From Saprospiraceae bacterium (GTDB lineage: Bacteria; Bacteroidota; Bacteroidia; Chitinophagales; Saprospiraceae): a DNA stretch of 54,489 nucleotides. The stretch's first letter is position 1. Each line of letters starts with the position of its first letter. The DNA lies in NCBI GenBank assembly GCA_020631105.1, contig JAHDHW010000018.1, positions 1-54,489 on the forward strand, read 5' to 3'. Below, piece after piece: positions 1 to 8,726 of the stretch. The position numbers and the translations under genes were made by a program. The notes below the pieces were generated by a model. It worked only from the letters and a program-made list of their open reading frames with translations, did no database searches and had not been told where the DNA came from.

Positions 1-9
1 CAACTGAGC

Positions 10-477
10 CTATCGTCGTTTCCCAGAGCGGGCTGCTTCCTTAAAATATTTAATAGGGACCCAGAGCATTCCAAAGCATTCTCCGTGTTCTTTGCCAAGG
101 TGTTTGTGATGGACTTTATGAGCTTTCCGGATTGCCCTGAAATAAACATTATTAGAATTACGAAGGAACTTGATACGCTGGTGGATAAAGATCTCATGTA
201 CAAAGAAATAAGCCATCCCATATACGGCAATTCCAACACCAATGAAGAACATCCAATTGAATCCTTGTTGGGAGCCGAAGTAACAAAGTAGAAAGCTAGG
301 CACCGCAAATACTAAGAAGAAAGTATCGTTCTTTTCAAGGAAGTGGTCATGATTGGGTATGTGGTGATCTTCGTGTAAATTCCAGAGAAAGCCATGCATT
401 ACATACTTGTGAGTCGCCCAGGCTACGCCTTCCATCACGATAAATGTTGTAATCAGGACTAATATATTGAAAAGCAT
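10..477 (-). CDS. crtZ: beta-carotene hydroxylase (CrtZ-type)
   Basis: A 155-residue di-iron membrane hydroxylase of the fatty-acid-hydroxylase superfamily, expected to hydroxylate the beta-ionone rings of carotenes (beta-carotene to zeaxanthin). The histidine clusters of the family are all visible: HKYVMH (23-28), HEDHH (35-39), HEIFIHQR near 94 and HKVHHKH near 120. Hydrophobic segments lie at 1-20 and about 53-90. The length is normal for CrtZ. It is the last gene seen of a crtI-crtB-crtZ series on this strand, 61 bp after crtB, so it is probably co-transcribed. No cyclase (crtY) or GGPP synthase (crtE) is in the window; they would have to be beyond the left edge or elsewhere. Confidence 0.93.
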   Translation of the reverse strand: MLFNILVLITTFIVMEGVAWATHKYVMHGFLWNLHEDHHIPNHDHFLEKNDTFFLVFAVPSFLLCYFGSQQGFNWMFFIGVGIAVYGMAYFFVHEIFIHQRIKFLRNSNNVYFRAIRKAHKVHHKHLGKEHGECFGMLWVPIKYFKEAARSGKRR

Positions 478-538
478 ATGTTGACAGATTATGATAGTGG
501 ATCCTAAGTATAAAACGCCTGAAAGATACTTTCGTTTG

Positions 539-1375
539 CTATAATAAGTTAAATTTATATCGAAACATTGAACTCATCATCAAAGTGAATTTATGAGGAT
601 TCGAAATTCGAATGCGCTCATTCATCACGCGATCAGCAGGTGAACTCTTGATCTTATCAAATAACTTTCGATAATAAATGTAAGCCAAATATACACCGCG
701 TTTGGCACCTCTGGGTAATTGTTTAATACCTTTTAATGCTTCCTCGAAATCTTCCTGGATTTCTCTTTCGATAATCAGCTTATCAGACTGAGTAAACTCT
801 GCAAGATTTACGCCCGGGAAATAACTTCTGCCTAATTCTTCGAAGTCTGCTTTGGCATCCCGAAGGAAATTTACCTTTTGAAAAGCTGCGCCAAGACGCA
901 TCGCAGATGGCTTTAAATACTGATAAGTCTCTTCATCTCCATTGGTGAAAACACGAAGACACATCAGACCAACTACCTCAGCAGAACCAAGTATGTATTC
1001 TTTATATCCTTCTACATCATAGATCGACTTTTGTAAGTCCATTGCCATACTTTTCATGAAAGTATCGATGAGCTCCCGCTCAATATTGTATTTGTTGACA
1101 GTATGCTGAAAGCTGTTCAGAATGGGGTTGAGACTAATGCCATCCTCGATTGCCTCGTAGGTGTCTTTCCAGAATTTTTCTAAAAGACGATCCTGATCAT
1201 AACCTTCAAAGGTGTCTACAATCTCATCTGCAAATCGGACGAAGCCATAGATGTTATAAATCGGAGTGTGGTATTTTTTATCCAAAAAATTAATACCCAG
1301 CGAGAAACTAGTACTATACTGTTTGGTAGTATGTTCGCTGCAATGAGTGGAAACTTGATCGAAAATCGCTTTCAT
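539..1375 (-). CDS. crtB: phytoene synthase
   Basis: A 278-residue squalene/phytoene synthase family protein that condenses two GGPP molecules to phytoene, the first committed step of carotenoid synthesis. Both Asp-rich Mg-diphosphate motifs are visible: DEIVD at residues 50-54, and LRDAKAD followed by GRSYFP near 170-186. The length matches short bacterial CrtB proteins. It starts 32 bp after the crtI stop on the same strand, so the two are likely one transcript. A squalene synthase-like role is formally possible, but pairing with a CrtI-type desaturase makes phytoene synthase the better call. Confidence 0.93.
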   Translation of the reverse strand: MKAIFDQVSTHCSEHTTKQYSTSFSLGINFLDKKYHTPIYNIYGFVRFADEIVDTFEGYDQDRLLEKFWKDTYEAIEDGISLNPILNSFQHTVNKYNIERELIDTFMKSMAMDLQKSIYDVEGYKEYILGSAEVVGLMCLRVFTNGDEETYQYLKPSAMRLGAAFQKVNFLRDAKADFEELGRSYFPGVNLAEFTQSDKLIIEREIQEDFEEALKGIKQLPRGAKRGVYLAYIYYRKLFDKIKSSPADRVMNERIRISNPHKFTLMMSSMFRYKFNLL

Positions 1376-1407
1376 AAAATGATCTGGTTAAAATTGGTAG
1401 TAATAGA

Positions 1408-2877
1408 TTATAATTGTTTGAGTAGTTCTTTGGCAGCCACCTGTCCAGAGATAATCGAAGGCGGTACGCCTGGCCCAGGTACGGTTAGCTGACCAGCAAA
1501 GAAAAGGTTATTCACCTTTTTACTCTTTAGTCGGGGCTTGAGGATTGCTGTCTGCATTAGCGTATTTGCTAAGCCGTAAGCGTTTCCTTTATAGGCATTA
1601 TAGTCATTGACAAAGTCAGTGACACAATAGCTTCTTTTATAAATGATATGATCACGGATGTTCTCCCCTACGAAGTCTTCTAATCTTTCCATTAAAATAT
1701 GATAATACTCTTCACGGATCGCTTCTGTATCTTTTAAGCCAGGAGCGATAGGCATAAGAATGAATACATTCTCTTTGCCTTCCGGAGCAACATCAGGATC
1801 AGTCTTAGAAGGACAGCATACATAGAACAATGGTTTTTTGGGCCATTGTGGATCTACATATATTTCTTCAGAATGCTGTTTAAGATTATTATCAAAAAAT
1901 AAAGTGTGGTGCTTTAACTTAGGTACCTTTTTGTCAACGCCTAAGTAAAAAAGTAGAGAAGAGGGAGCGAAGGTTTTCTTAGCCCAGTATTTCTCATCGT
2001 AGTTACGATAAGGTTTGGCCAATAATTTTGATTCAATATGATGATAGTCTGCTGCGCCAACGACTGCATCAACATCCATACTGTGCCCGTTTGCACTAAC
2101 ATGATGCACCGCATTCTTGGCAATCTCTAATTGTTGTACAGGTTCTCCCTGATAGAAATTAACGCCTTTGTCTTTGGCAATTTGAGCCATGCCTTCAATG
2201 ATCTTATGAAAACCACCCATTGGGTAATAAGTCCCCATCTTTAGTCCGGCATAATTCATCAAGCTATATAAGGCCGGAGTTTTTTCCGGCATTGCGCCAA
2301 GAAAAAGTACTGGGAATTCCATTAAGGCAACTAACTTAGGATGCTTAAAATGTTTTTTTACGTGATCACTAAAAGAAGAAAAGACTTGCAGACGGAATAC
2401 ATCGCGGAATAATTTAAAATCGGCAAATTCTCCAAGGGATAGCCCCGGTTTGTAAACTAAGTCATTAATGCCTACTTCGTATTTATAGGCCGCTTCGTTC
2501 ATAAATTTACGAAGAGCATCAGCAGCCCCGGTTTCTATAGATTCGAAAAGATCACAAAGGTCTTCAAAATTAGCAGGTACATCAACAATCTCGTTTCCTT
2601 CGAAAACCATTGAAAAACCAGGGTCCAATAGTTTTAAATCATAGAAATCTCTTGGGTGATAACCAAAACGTTCGAAATAGCGCTCAAAAACATCAGGCAT
2701 CCAATACCAGCTAGGCCCCATATCAAATAAGAAGCCTTCGGCACCAAATTGTCGTGCTCGACCACCTATTTGTTCGTTTTTCTCGAATAGGTGTACCTCT
2801 TGCCCCTGGTCGGCAAGCACAGTTGCTGCACTAATGCCCGCAAAGCCTGATCCGATAACTGCTATTTTTTTCTTCAA
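1408..2877 (-). CDS. crtI: phytoene desaturase (CrtI-type FAD oxidoreductase)
   Basis: A 489-residue carotenoid desaturase that would convert phytoene to lycopene using FAD. The N-terminus has the Rossmann FAD-binding glycine motif GSGFAG (9-14) followed by the acidic strand end and IGGRAR. The C-terminus has the family signature FAGQLTVPGPGVPPSIISG with the usual helix after it. The length is typical of bacterial CrtI. It is the first gene of the crtI-crtB-crtZ operon. About 460 bp of non-coding DNA lie upstream and hold no recognised MerR/CarH-type regulator gene. The order desaturase-synthase-hydroxylase fits production of a yellow-orange xanthophyll. Confidence 0.93.
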   Translation of the reverse strand: MKKKIAVIGSGFAGISAATVLADQGQEVHLFEKNEQIGGRARQFGAEGFLFDMGPSWYWMPDVFERYFERFGYHPRDFYDLKLLDPGFSMVFEGNEIVDVPANFEDLCDLFESIETGAADALRKFMNEAAYKYEVGINDLVYKPGLSLGEFADFKLFRDVFRLQVFSSFSDHVKKHFKHPKLVALMEFPVLFLGAMPEKTPALYSLMNYAGLKMGTYYPMGGFHKIIEGMAQIAKDKGVNFYQGEPVQQLEIAKNAVHHVSANGHSMDVDAVVGAADYHHIESKLLAKPYRNYDEKYWAKKTFAPSSLLFYLGVDKKVPKLKHHTLFFDNNLKQHSEEIYVDPQWPKKPLFYVCCPSKTDPDVAPEGKENVFILMPIAPGLKDTEAIREEYYHILMERLEDFVGENIRDHIIYKRSYCVTDFVNDYNAYKGNAYGLANTLMQTAILKPRLKSKKVNNLFFAGQLTVPGPGVPPSIISGQVAAKELLKQL

Positions 2878-3337
2878 TTTGTTTTGTTTAACGTTTTACC
2901 TATAAATCTTAAACAGAATTAATTATGAAATGTACAACATGAACTTGAATAAATGGTTCAAGAAGTGAAGCAGTAATTAAAAGCAGGCTTAAAAATTAGT
3001 ACTTGGTTTGCAAATGCAACTGTTTCCAGATTTTAGCTTTTTGTCCTGCAATTCTGATAGCTATCTAGTAGCTATTTCTTTCAAAACTGCCTCAATTGAG
3101 AGAAAAAACTTGCTTTTCGATACAATGACCAAAGTTTAAATATACCTTAAATCATATCTGAACTTTAAGTCTAAACCTATTCAAAACATGACTTTATTGC
3201 AAGTCACGACACTACGAAGTCTCTTATTCAAATAAAATATGTAGTGCATAGACCGTAATCTAAATGCATTAAAGGAGGGGCCGAGATATAATAGTAAGAA
3301 AGTAAAGCTATAATTTCAGTAGGCTTTACTGTCAAAA
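2878..3337. other. non-coding region upstream of crtI, with inverted repeat
   Basis: A 460-bp AT-rich gap between crtI and the next minus-strand gene. I see no convincing ORF. It contains a perfect 7-bp inverted repeat (ATAGCTA, 5-bp spacer, TAGCTAT) at 3057-3075, about 180 bp upstream of the crtI start, which could be an operator. A near-match to the Bacteroidota -7 box in the crtI direction (TGCATTTG on the minus strand, 3011-3018) has G where the second base should be A, so it is only a weak promoter candidate. Confidence 0.35.
3301..3330 (-). terminator. possible weak terminator of the 3.3-4.4 kb gene pair
   Basis: The arms AGTAAAGC (3301-3308) and GCTTTACT (3323-3330) are perfectly complementary over 8 bp with a 14-nt loop, just past the stop codon of the lipoprotein gene. 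There is no strong T-run after it on the minus strand, so this is tentative. Confidence 0.3.
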
Positions 3338-3838
3338 TTAAAAGGCCTTTTCATTATAGATTACTGTTCTCAATATACGCCATTTATTGAGTTTATCTAA
3401 TTTCCAAAGGTCTAATCTTTGCACGGAGGCGAATGGATCGGTGTCCTTAGGAGTGCCGATACTTTTGAGTTGCCAGTCCATTGTTATATAAGCAATTTTA
3501 TCGCCCTGATCGATGTCTTTAATTTTGACGGCGACTTCAAAGTTGTTTTTACGGAGGTTTTCTACGGTCTCGCGTACGAAGGAAGCGAGATCAGCGGGCG
3601 CCAGGATCGGCGAATAACTTTTATAATCAGCGTCGTACAGATTCATCAGACAATCGGTATTCCGCTCATTTAGGCAATTGATATATTGCTCGACAAAAGG
3701 TAATAATGCAGGAGTGTTTTTAGTAGTATTCGCTGAGTTTCGTTCCAACGCTTTGCTGGAACTACAGCTTTGACAAATGCCGGCAACTAGCATGAAAATT
3801 ATATAGATAATGAGATTCGAGGATATTTTAAAATGCAT
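3338..3838 (-). CDS. lipoprotein with SnoaL/NTF2-like domain
   Basis: A 166-residue protein with a hydrophobic N-terminal segment running into a Cys-rich stretch (VAGICQSCSSS, about residues 18-28) that reads as a lipoprotein signal, although the exact modified Cys is uncertain. The rest, from PFVEQYINCLNERN through WKLDKLNKWRILRTVIY, has the pattern of an NTF2/SnoaL-like alpha+beta cone: helix with an early Asn/Asp turn, then strands ending in a Trp-Arg-Ile strand. Such domains can be enzymes or simple binding proteins, and no function can be assigned. The start lies 9 bp after the stop of the upstream membrane-protein gene, so the pair is probably translated from one message. Confidence 0.7.
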   Translation of the reverse strand: MHFKISSNLIIYIIFMLVAGICQSCSSSKALERNSANTTKNTPALLPFVEQYINCLNERNTDCLMNLYDADYKSYSPILAPADLASFVRETVENLRKNNFEVAVKIKDIDQGDKIAYITMDWQLKSIGTPKDTDPFASVQRLDLWKLDKLNKWRILRTVIYNEKAF

Positions 3839-3847
3839 TGGCGATGT

Positions 3848-4438
3848 TTATTCTTTGATGTTTTTGAGTGTTGCATTATACGCTTCCAGAAGTTCTGCTT
3901 CATAAAAGACCATATCCTGTAGAATCGGAACCCAGCTCCTTCGCATCTCTAACTGAAAAATCGTGTCTCTCGCAATATCAATTGCTTCTTGCCCCCCGGA
4001 TGCAATGTAAAGTGGTGTTAAAGCATTTAGATTCGTCATCGTTTCGGAAGTAGAAATATTATTCAATTCCATTTGTTCCTGCATGGAATACACCTTTGCA
4101 AGATTTCTATACGTAGCAAAGTCAACGTGCTCTTTAAATATTCCGTTATTGGAAAGTTGCCAGGCGAAATCGGTAACCCGCGAGGCCTTTAATGCGATAC
4201 GTGCTTCCAATGGATTTTCCTGAAGATCTCTGAGTAAGCCTTTATGGTAAGGTAACTTTTGGTCTAGTTCAACTTTATTAGATTTTATCTCCTCTACAAT
4301 GCTTTGAAGGTATTGCTGAGCTTGTTTTTTCTCTTTTTGTTGTTGTGCGTAATTATTCAGCCAGAAAGCCAGTAAGATCCCAAATACGACAGTGATGAAT
4401 TCTATTCCTTTATTGGTCCAGTCTATTTTCTTTTGCAT
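3848..4438 (-). CDS. single-span membrane protein of unknown function (DUF6090-like)
   Basis: A 196-residue protein with one transmembrane helix near the N-terminus (about 13-28, FITVVFGILLAFWLN), followed by a Gln/Lys-rich helical stalk (QQQKEKKQAQQYLQSIVEEIK) and a mostly alpha-helical domain. This arrangement resembles the DUF6090 family, common and uncharacterised in Bacteroidota; I make that link from the N-terminal pattern only. It is the first gene of a two-gene unit with the NTF2-like lipoprotein and is divergent from the TRIC gene, with about 100 bp of shared upstream DNA. Confidence 0.65.
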   Translation of the reverse strand: MQKKIDWTNKGIEFITVVFGILLAFWLNNYAQQQKEKKQAQQYLQSIVEEIKSNKVELDQKLPYHKGLLRDLQENPLEARIALKASRVTDFAWQLSNNGIFKEHVDFATYRNLAKVYSMQEQMELNNISTSETMTNLNALTPLYIASGGQEAIDIARDTIFQLEMRRSWVPILQDMVFYEAELLEAYNATLKNIKE

Positions 4439-4540
4439 AATGTATACTTATTTATACTAGAGCTTACTTAGCATTGGATTGTTAGGTTAAATTAAAAAAT
4501 AAATTGATCTTCATCCTTACAAGTAAACGACTTATCATCG

Positions 4541-5143
4541 ATGTTAATACAAACCTTAGATTTACTGGGGACTTTTGTCTTTGCCATCAGTGGCACTTTA
4601 GCGGCGGCTGAAAAGCGATTTGATGTATTTGGTGCAGCTGTCCTGGGATTTGTGACGGCAGTAGGCGGCGGTACGATCCGCGATGTATTGATCGGAAATA
4701 CTCCGGTAGGATGGATGCGGGATCTTAGTTATTTGTATTTGATTTTACTGGCAGTTCCAGTGAGTTATTTCTTTAGAACATATATCCAAAAGCTAAGACG
4801 TACCATGTTTTTGTTTGATACCATTGGGATTGGTTTGTTTACGATACTTGGTCTGAAAACTACACTGGCCATTGGTCTCTCTCCAGCGATAGCAGTTATG
4901 ATGGGAACTGTCTCAGCGGTATTTGGTGGAGTAGTGCGGGATGTGTTAAGTAGAGAAGTGCCTTTGATCTTCCGGGAAGAAATCTATGCGACTGCCTGTA
5001 TTATTGGTGGGCTTTGTTATTTAGCACTTCGAAAGCTAGGTGTTGAAGAAGACTGGAATACTTTCATTACAGTGCTTATGGTGATCGCTATTCGGGTGGT
5101 CGCGGTTAAATGGCATTTAAGATTACCAAGGTTAACGAAATAA
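4541..5143 (+). CDS. TRIC / UPF0126 family membrane channel
   Basis: A 200-residue integral membrane protein of the UPF0126/TRIC family (trimeric intracellular cation channel homologues). Two internally repeated halves are visible, each with a GG-x-x-RD motif: VGGGTIRDVLIGNTP (about 47-61) and FGGVVRDVLSREVP (about 129-142). About six to seven hydrophobic helices fill the rest. Prokaryotic members form K-selective channels; the physiological role here is unknown. The length is normal. It is monocistronic and convergent with the M16 protease gene. Confidence 0.88.
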   Translation: MLIQTLDLLGTFVFAISGTLAAAEKRFDVFGAAVLGFVTAVGGGTIRDVLIGNTPVGWMRDLSYLYLILLAVPVSYFFRTYIQKLRRTMFLFDTIGIGLFTILGLKTTLAIGLSPAIAVMMGTVSAVFGGVVRDVLSREVPLIFREEIYATACIIGGLCYLALRKLGVEEDWNTFITVLMVIAIRVVAVKWHLRLPRLTK

Positions 5144-5170
5144 GTATTGACTTTATCTTAATATAAATGT

Positions 5171-5330
5171 GAAGTTGTTCAAAAACTCCTAACATGCCTT
5201 CGAATTGACCTTTTTGCTTAACGCTTCAGCTTTTTTATCGTCCGTAGCTACGGCTATGCACTCAAAAAAAGCTTCGATTTAAACAAAAATCTCCGCTTCT
5301 CGGCTATATTCTGAATTATTGAACAACTTC
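5171..5330. repeat. MITE-like inverted-repeat element
   Basis: A 160-bp non-coding segment bounded by a perfect 12-bp terminal inverted repeat, GAAGTTGTTCAA (5171-5182) and TTGAACAACTTC (5319-5330). Inside it are partly symmetrical blocks (GCTTTTTT and AAAAAAGC) around a perfect palindrome CCGTAGCTACGG, so the whole unit can fold as a long imperfect hairpin. It encodes no protein. This is the structure expected of a miniature inverted-repeat transposable element or another dispersed intergenic repeat. I found no second copy in the window and no clear target-site duplication. Confidence 0.6.
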
Positions 5331-5374
5331 TGTCTTATATGATTTTACTTGCTCGGAAATATTTAACCTAAATG

Positions 5375-5446
5375 GTACTACCAGTTTAGTTAATCTACAT
5401 GGGGAATTGCGATACCTTTGTCATTAATAATTTCTACTGGTAGTAC
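5375..5446. repeat. 11-bp inverted repeat pair
   Basis: GTACTACCAGT (5375-5385) and ACTGGTAGTAC (5436-5446) are perfect inverted copies separated by 50 bp of AT-rich DNA. They lie between the MITE-like element and the terminator. They could be ends of a second small element or a cruciform site; no coding potential is seen. Confidence 0.5.
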
Positions 5447-5484
5447 GATTGAACTAATACGATCACTATGAGTCAGAATATTAA

Positions 5485-5519
5485 AAGGGATAAAATACGC
5501 GACTGGTATTTTATCCCTT
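5485..5519. terminator. strong hairpin terminator between convergent genes
   Basis: A perfect 14-bp stem (5485-5498 and 5506-5519, AAGGGATAAAATAC and its complement) with a 7-nt loop, 36 bp past the M16 stop codon and downstream of the TRIC gene. Position and symmetry suit a shared bidirectional terminator; there is no long T-run on either side. Confidence 0.7.
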
Positions 5520-5555
5520 CTTATTATAAAATGCTTCTTAGGAAAGAGAACGAGA

Positions 5556-7844
5556 CTAGTTCTCCGTTCCTTCCGCTGGCATCATCGTAACCTGAATTAC
5601 TTTGTTACCATCGAAATAAAGTTTTGCTGCATTTTTGATATCATCAGAAGTTAATCCATTGATGGATTCTTCAAAATTGTCTAACTCAATGATTGAAGGA
5701 TCAAGATTGTTCTGATAAACAAACCGCAGGTTGTTATTCCAGAATCTATTTTCTTTCAAATCTTTGATGCGGCTTTGTCGCTGTGTTTCTTTTACTTTCG
5801 TTAAATCCTTTTCATCTGCGCCATTATGTCGGGCATAGTTGATATCTGCCTTTGCGGTTTTGATCAATTCCTCAACCATCGGAGGATCAGCGTTAAAGGA
5901 GATATTGATAGAATACTCAGGATTTGGAAACTGAGAAGTGTTACCACTTACCCGTACACCATAAACACCACCTTTGTCTTCCCGCATGGACTCCCGCATT
6001 TTGATACGCAGTACGTCGATCATAGATTTGAAGTTGTATCTGTTTACGGCATCCCATTTAAAGTCACCATGGTAAATGATATTTACCTGCGCTTTAGGAG
6101 CAGAACCTCTGGTCAATGATTTTTTGATGGCACCATTAATATAGTTTGCATTAACATCTTTGAAGTTTTCCTTGCGGTAAGTTGAAGGAAGCGATCCAAG
6201 ATAAGTAGCTACTAGTGGTTTGATCGTCTCCATATCAAAGTTACCGGTAAAGAAGAAGGTGAAGTCACTTGCATCCGCAAATCGTTCCTTGTAAATATCG
6301 ACAACCCGATCAAGCTTTATGTTTTGAAGTTGTTCCTCCGTTGGGAAGCCACGTCTGGTATGGTTTCTATATGCAATCTTAGAAACCTGATCAGAGAACC
6401 AGTAATCCGGATTAGCCATTAGATTTTTAAAGATCGAACTTTGCTTCGCGACGTAGGATTGCAAAGCAGCCTCATCTTTGCGAGGGGCAGTAAAATACAA
6501 ATGAACCAATTGTAGGGTTGTTTCTAAATCTTTCGGGCTAGAGAAACCATTAAAGCCCTCATACATTTCGCTGATGTAAGGAGAGATGTTCAACGTCTTT
6601 CCGGTTAGTTTTTTCTGGAGTTGAGTCAAGTCAAACTCCCCAATTCCGGAGGCATCGATTACACGTGCTGCATTACTTGCACTTGGATAATCTTCATCAC
6701 TATACAGTGAAGATCCTCCGGGAGAGAAGGCACTAATTAATACCTCATCGTTTTTGAAGTCAGTTGGCTTTAAAACCACTTTTACTCCATTGGCCAGTTC
6801 AAGTTCTGTCACACCAATGTTTTCCATTTGGCGTTCTTCCTTAATTTCAGCAGGAATAGGAATATCCGCTAAAAGAGGAGCATCAGAAACATTATCAACA
6901 TAAGGTGTGATTTCTGCTTTCTTTACTTCTTCCAGAATGCTACGGACTAGTCCTTCATCAGGAAGTGGTGCACTTGCTTTTTCTGGTCCTGTGATAACTA
7001 CGACACGGTTTTCATCAGTTACCCATTTTTTGGCGAGTCCGTCTATTTCTTTTAGGGTAATAGTCGGTAGAAAATCTTTGTATAACTTTATTTCATCTCC
7101 GATACTAGGGATATTTACATCATCCACAAAGTGTGCAACGTATCGGCTGGCAAATCGACGAGAGTCGGTTTTGTCACGTTCCTTATAGGCGCGCTCCATT
7201 CCGGTTAGGATATCGGTCTTTGCACGTTCTAGTTCTCCTGCGGTAAAACCATGTCGTAATACGCGCTCATTCTCTTCCAATAATACACGTAAACCTTTTT
7301 CGGCACCACCTTCTGGTACCATTGCATAACTTGAGTAAGAATCGATATTACCTAAGTCACTGGAGTAGCCGGTATATGCAAAGTTAAATGGCGGTTCGGC
7401 GCTTTGCGCTAATTCATCTAATCTGGCACCCAGCATACTGTTGTATAATCGTCGCACAATACTTTCACGATATTCTTTCAACGTTTTGGTCGTAACATGA
7501 TCATGCTTGTACATGAGCTGAATATTCGTAAAAGGGGCTTCTTTATCTGAAACGATAGATACTAAAGTCTCTTTGTGCTTTGGTACATTGTTAGCCTCTT
7601 TCTTACGAGGAGAGGCATTGTTCTGAAGCTTACCAAATCGAGCTTTAATCTCTTCTTCCATTTTATCTACGTCAATATCACCTACGATTACGACACTCAT
7701 CAAGTCTGGGCGATACCAATCTTTATAAAAACGTTTTACTGTTTCGTAGGGAGCGTTACGGATGATCTCCGGTTTACCGATCGGGAGGCGATTCGCGTAG
7801 CGAGAGCCCTGATATAAAACTGGAAGATACTGGTTTTCTTTCAT
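5556..7844 (-). CDS. M16 zinc protease, C-terminal part of a frame-broken gene
   Basis: This 762-residue frame is the continuation of the M16 (pitrilysin/PqqL-type) protease whose N-terminus lies at 7774-8490 in a different frame. It opens with LPVLYQGSRYANRLPIGKPEII, the conserved stretch that in intact family members follows directly on the EWR segment found in the upstream frame. It holds the rest of the first M16 domain, the middle domain and the catalytically inactive second M16 domain (FFFTGNFD near residue 535). The ATG at the start is an internal Met and not a true start. It ends just before a strong terminator. Together the two frames give a protein of about 940 residues, normal for the periplasmic family. 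Confidence 0.8.
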   Translation of the reverse strand: MKENQYLPVLYQGSRYANRLPIGKPEIIRNAPYETVKRFYKDWYRPDLMSVVIVGDIDVDKMEEEIKARFGKLQNNASPRKKEANNVPKHKETLVSIVSDKEAPFTNIQLMYKHDHVTTKTLKEYRESIVRRLYNSMLGARLDELAQSAEPPFNFAYTGYSSDLGNIDSYSSYAMVPEGGAEKGLRVLLEENERVLRHGFTAGELERAKTDILTGMERAYKERDKTDSRRFASRYVAHFVDDVNIPSIGDEIKLYKDFLPTITLKEIDGLAKKWVTDENRVVVITGPEKASAPLPDEGLVRSILEEVKKAEITPYVDNVSDAPLLADIPIPAEIKEERQMENIGVTELELANGVKVVLKPTDFKNDEVLISAFSPGGSSLYSDEDYPSASNAARVIDASGIGEFDLTQLQKKLTGKTLNISPYISEMYEGFNGFSSPKDLETTLQLVHLYFTAPRKDEAALQSYVAKQSSIFKNLMANPDYWFSDQVSKIAYRNHTRRGFPTEEQLQNIKLDRVVDIYKERFADASDFTFFFTGNFDMETIKPLVATYLGSLPSTYRKENFKDVNANYINGAIKKSLTRGSAPKAQVNIIYHGDFKWDAVNRYNFKSMIDVLRIKMRESMREDKGGVYGVRVSGNTSQFPNPEYSINISFNADPPMVEELIKTAKADINYARHNGADEKDLTKVKETQRQSRIKDLKENRFWNNNLRFVYQNNLDPSIIELDNFEESINGLTSDDIKNAAKLYFDGNKVIQVTMMPAEGTEN

Positions 7845-8490
7845 TTGGGCCCAGGCGGGTACGCCATTCTGATTCTACTACACCACGCTCTTTATCGATT
7901 TCTTCATGGTCAAAGGTTATTCCATTTGCCCAATCTTCTAGGATCAACAATCCTTTGTTTAATAATTCAGTACTATCTGTACGAACCTGAAGCATATAAA
8001 CTGTTTCATCAAAGCTGGTGTAGGCATTAAGGTCCGGTCCGAATTTGGTACCGATTGATTCTAAGAAGTCAACCAACTCGCTTTTCTCGAAGTTTTTGGT
8101 ACCATTGAATGCCATGTGCTCCACAAAGTGAGCCAGTCCTTGTTGGTCATCATCTTCCTGCATGGAGCCAGCGTTAAGTACTAATCGTAGTTCAGCGCGG
8201 TCTTCTGGTTTTTGATTTTTACGAACTATGTAACGGATACCGTTGTCTAACTTTCCTTTTCGGATATCAGCATCAACAGGTATGCTCATCAGAGTAGGGA
8301 CAACCTGCGAATCCTTAATGACTTCCTTTTGTTCGTTTACCACCTCAGCGACTTCAGTGGCTACTTCTTCTTTGGACATTACTTCTGTAGCTTTAGAAGC
8401 ATCAGCGACTTGGGCTGTTTTGGGGCTACAGGCATATAAAAGAATGCTAAATACAAATAGTATTAAGCCAAGCTTAGAGTGTATTTTCAT
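7774..8490 (-). CDS. M16 zinc protease, N-terminal part (lipoprotein signal and catalytic motif)
   Basis: A 238-residue frame with a lipoprotein signal (hydrophobic segment ending LLYAC) and the start of an M16 peptidase domain. The inverted zinc motif HFVEH (in GLAHFVEHMAFNGT), the following NAYTSFDETVY and the distal GVVESEWR with its zinc-binding Glu are all present. After LGPNER the frame runs into an unrelated tail (KPVSSSFISG and onward), which is the out-of-frame reading of the conserved LPVLYQGSRY block. The correct reading continues in the +1 frame at 7844. One surplus base or two missing bases near 7840-7855 explains this; either the gene is a pseudogene or the sequence has an error here. 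Confidence 0.8.
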   Translation of the reverse strand: MKIHSKLGLILFVFSILLYACSPKTAQVADASKATEVMSKEEVATEVAEVVNEQKEVIKDSQVVPTLMSIPVDADIRKGKLDNGIRYIVRKNQKPEDRAELRLVLNAGSMQEDDDQQGLAHFVEHMAFNGTKNFEKSELVDFLESIGTKFGPDLNAYTSFDETVYMLQVRTDSTELLNKGLLILEDWANGITFDHEEIDKERGVVESEWRTRLGPNERKPVSSSFISGLSLRESPPDR

Positions 8491-8636
8491 AAGAGGGTTA
8501 AGTTTTGGTGAGGAAATGAGATTGTAAAACTATACTAGTATATAACGTTAGAACATTGAAACGTAACGTTTCGGTGTTTAACAATAACATATTTTGAAAA
8601 GGGCAAGTTGTAGCACTTGCTTAAATTAAGCAGCAA

Positions 8637-8656
8637 AAATCTGACATAACAGATTT
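8637..8656 (-). terminator. possible ffh terminator
   Basis: A 7-bp perfect stem (AAATCTG and CAGATTT) with a 6-nt loop, about 70 bp past the ffh stop. On the minus strand it is followed by a short T-run. It is modest in strength. Confidence 0.4.
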
Positions 8657-8726
8657 ACTCTTTAGAAATCCAAAGGTTTATTCCAGAGGAATAGCCGATC
8701 AGGCCAAATTGAAAATAGGGGATCGC

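Noticed and set aside
7840-7860. Programmed -1 ribosomal frameshift in the M16 gene at the slippery-looking C CCA AAT
   Set aside because: A -1 shift there leads directly to TGA. The continuing protease frame is +1, and no stimulatory structure is evident.
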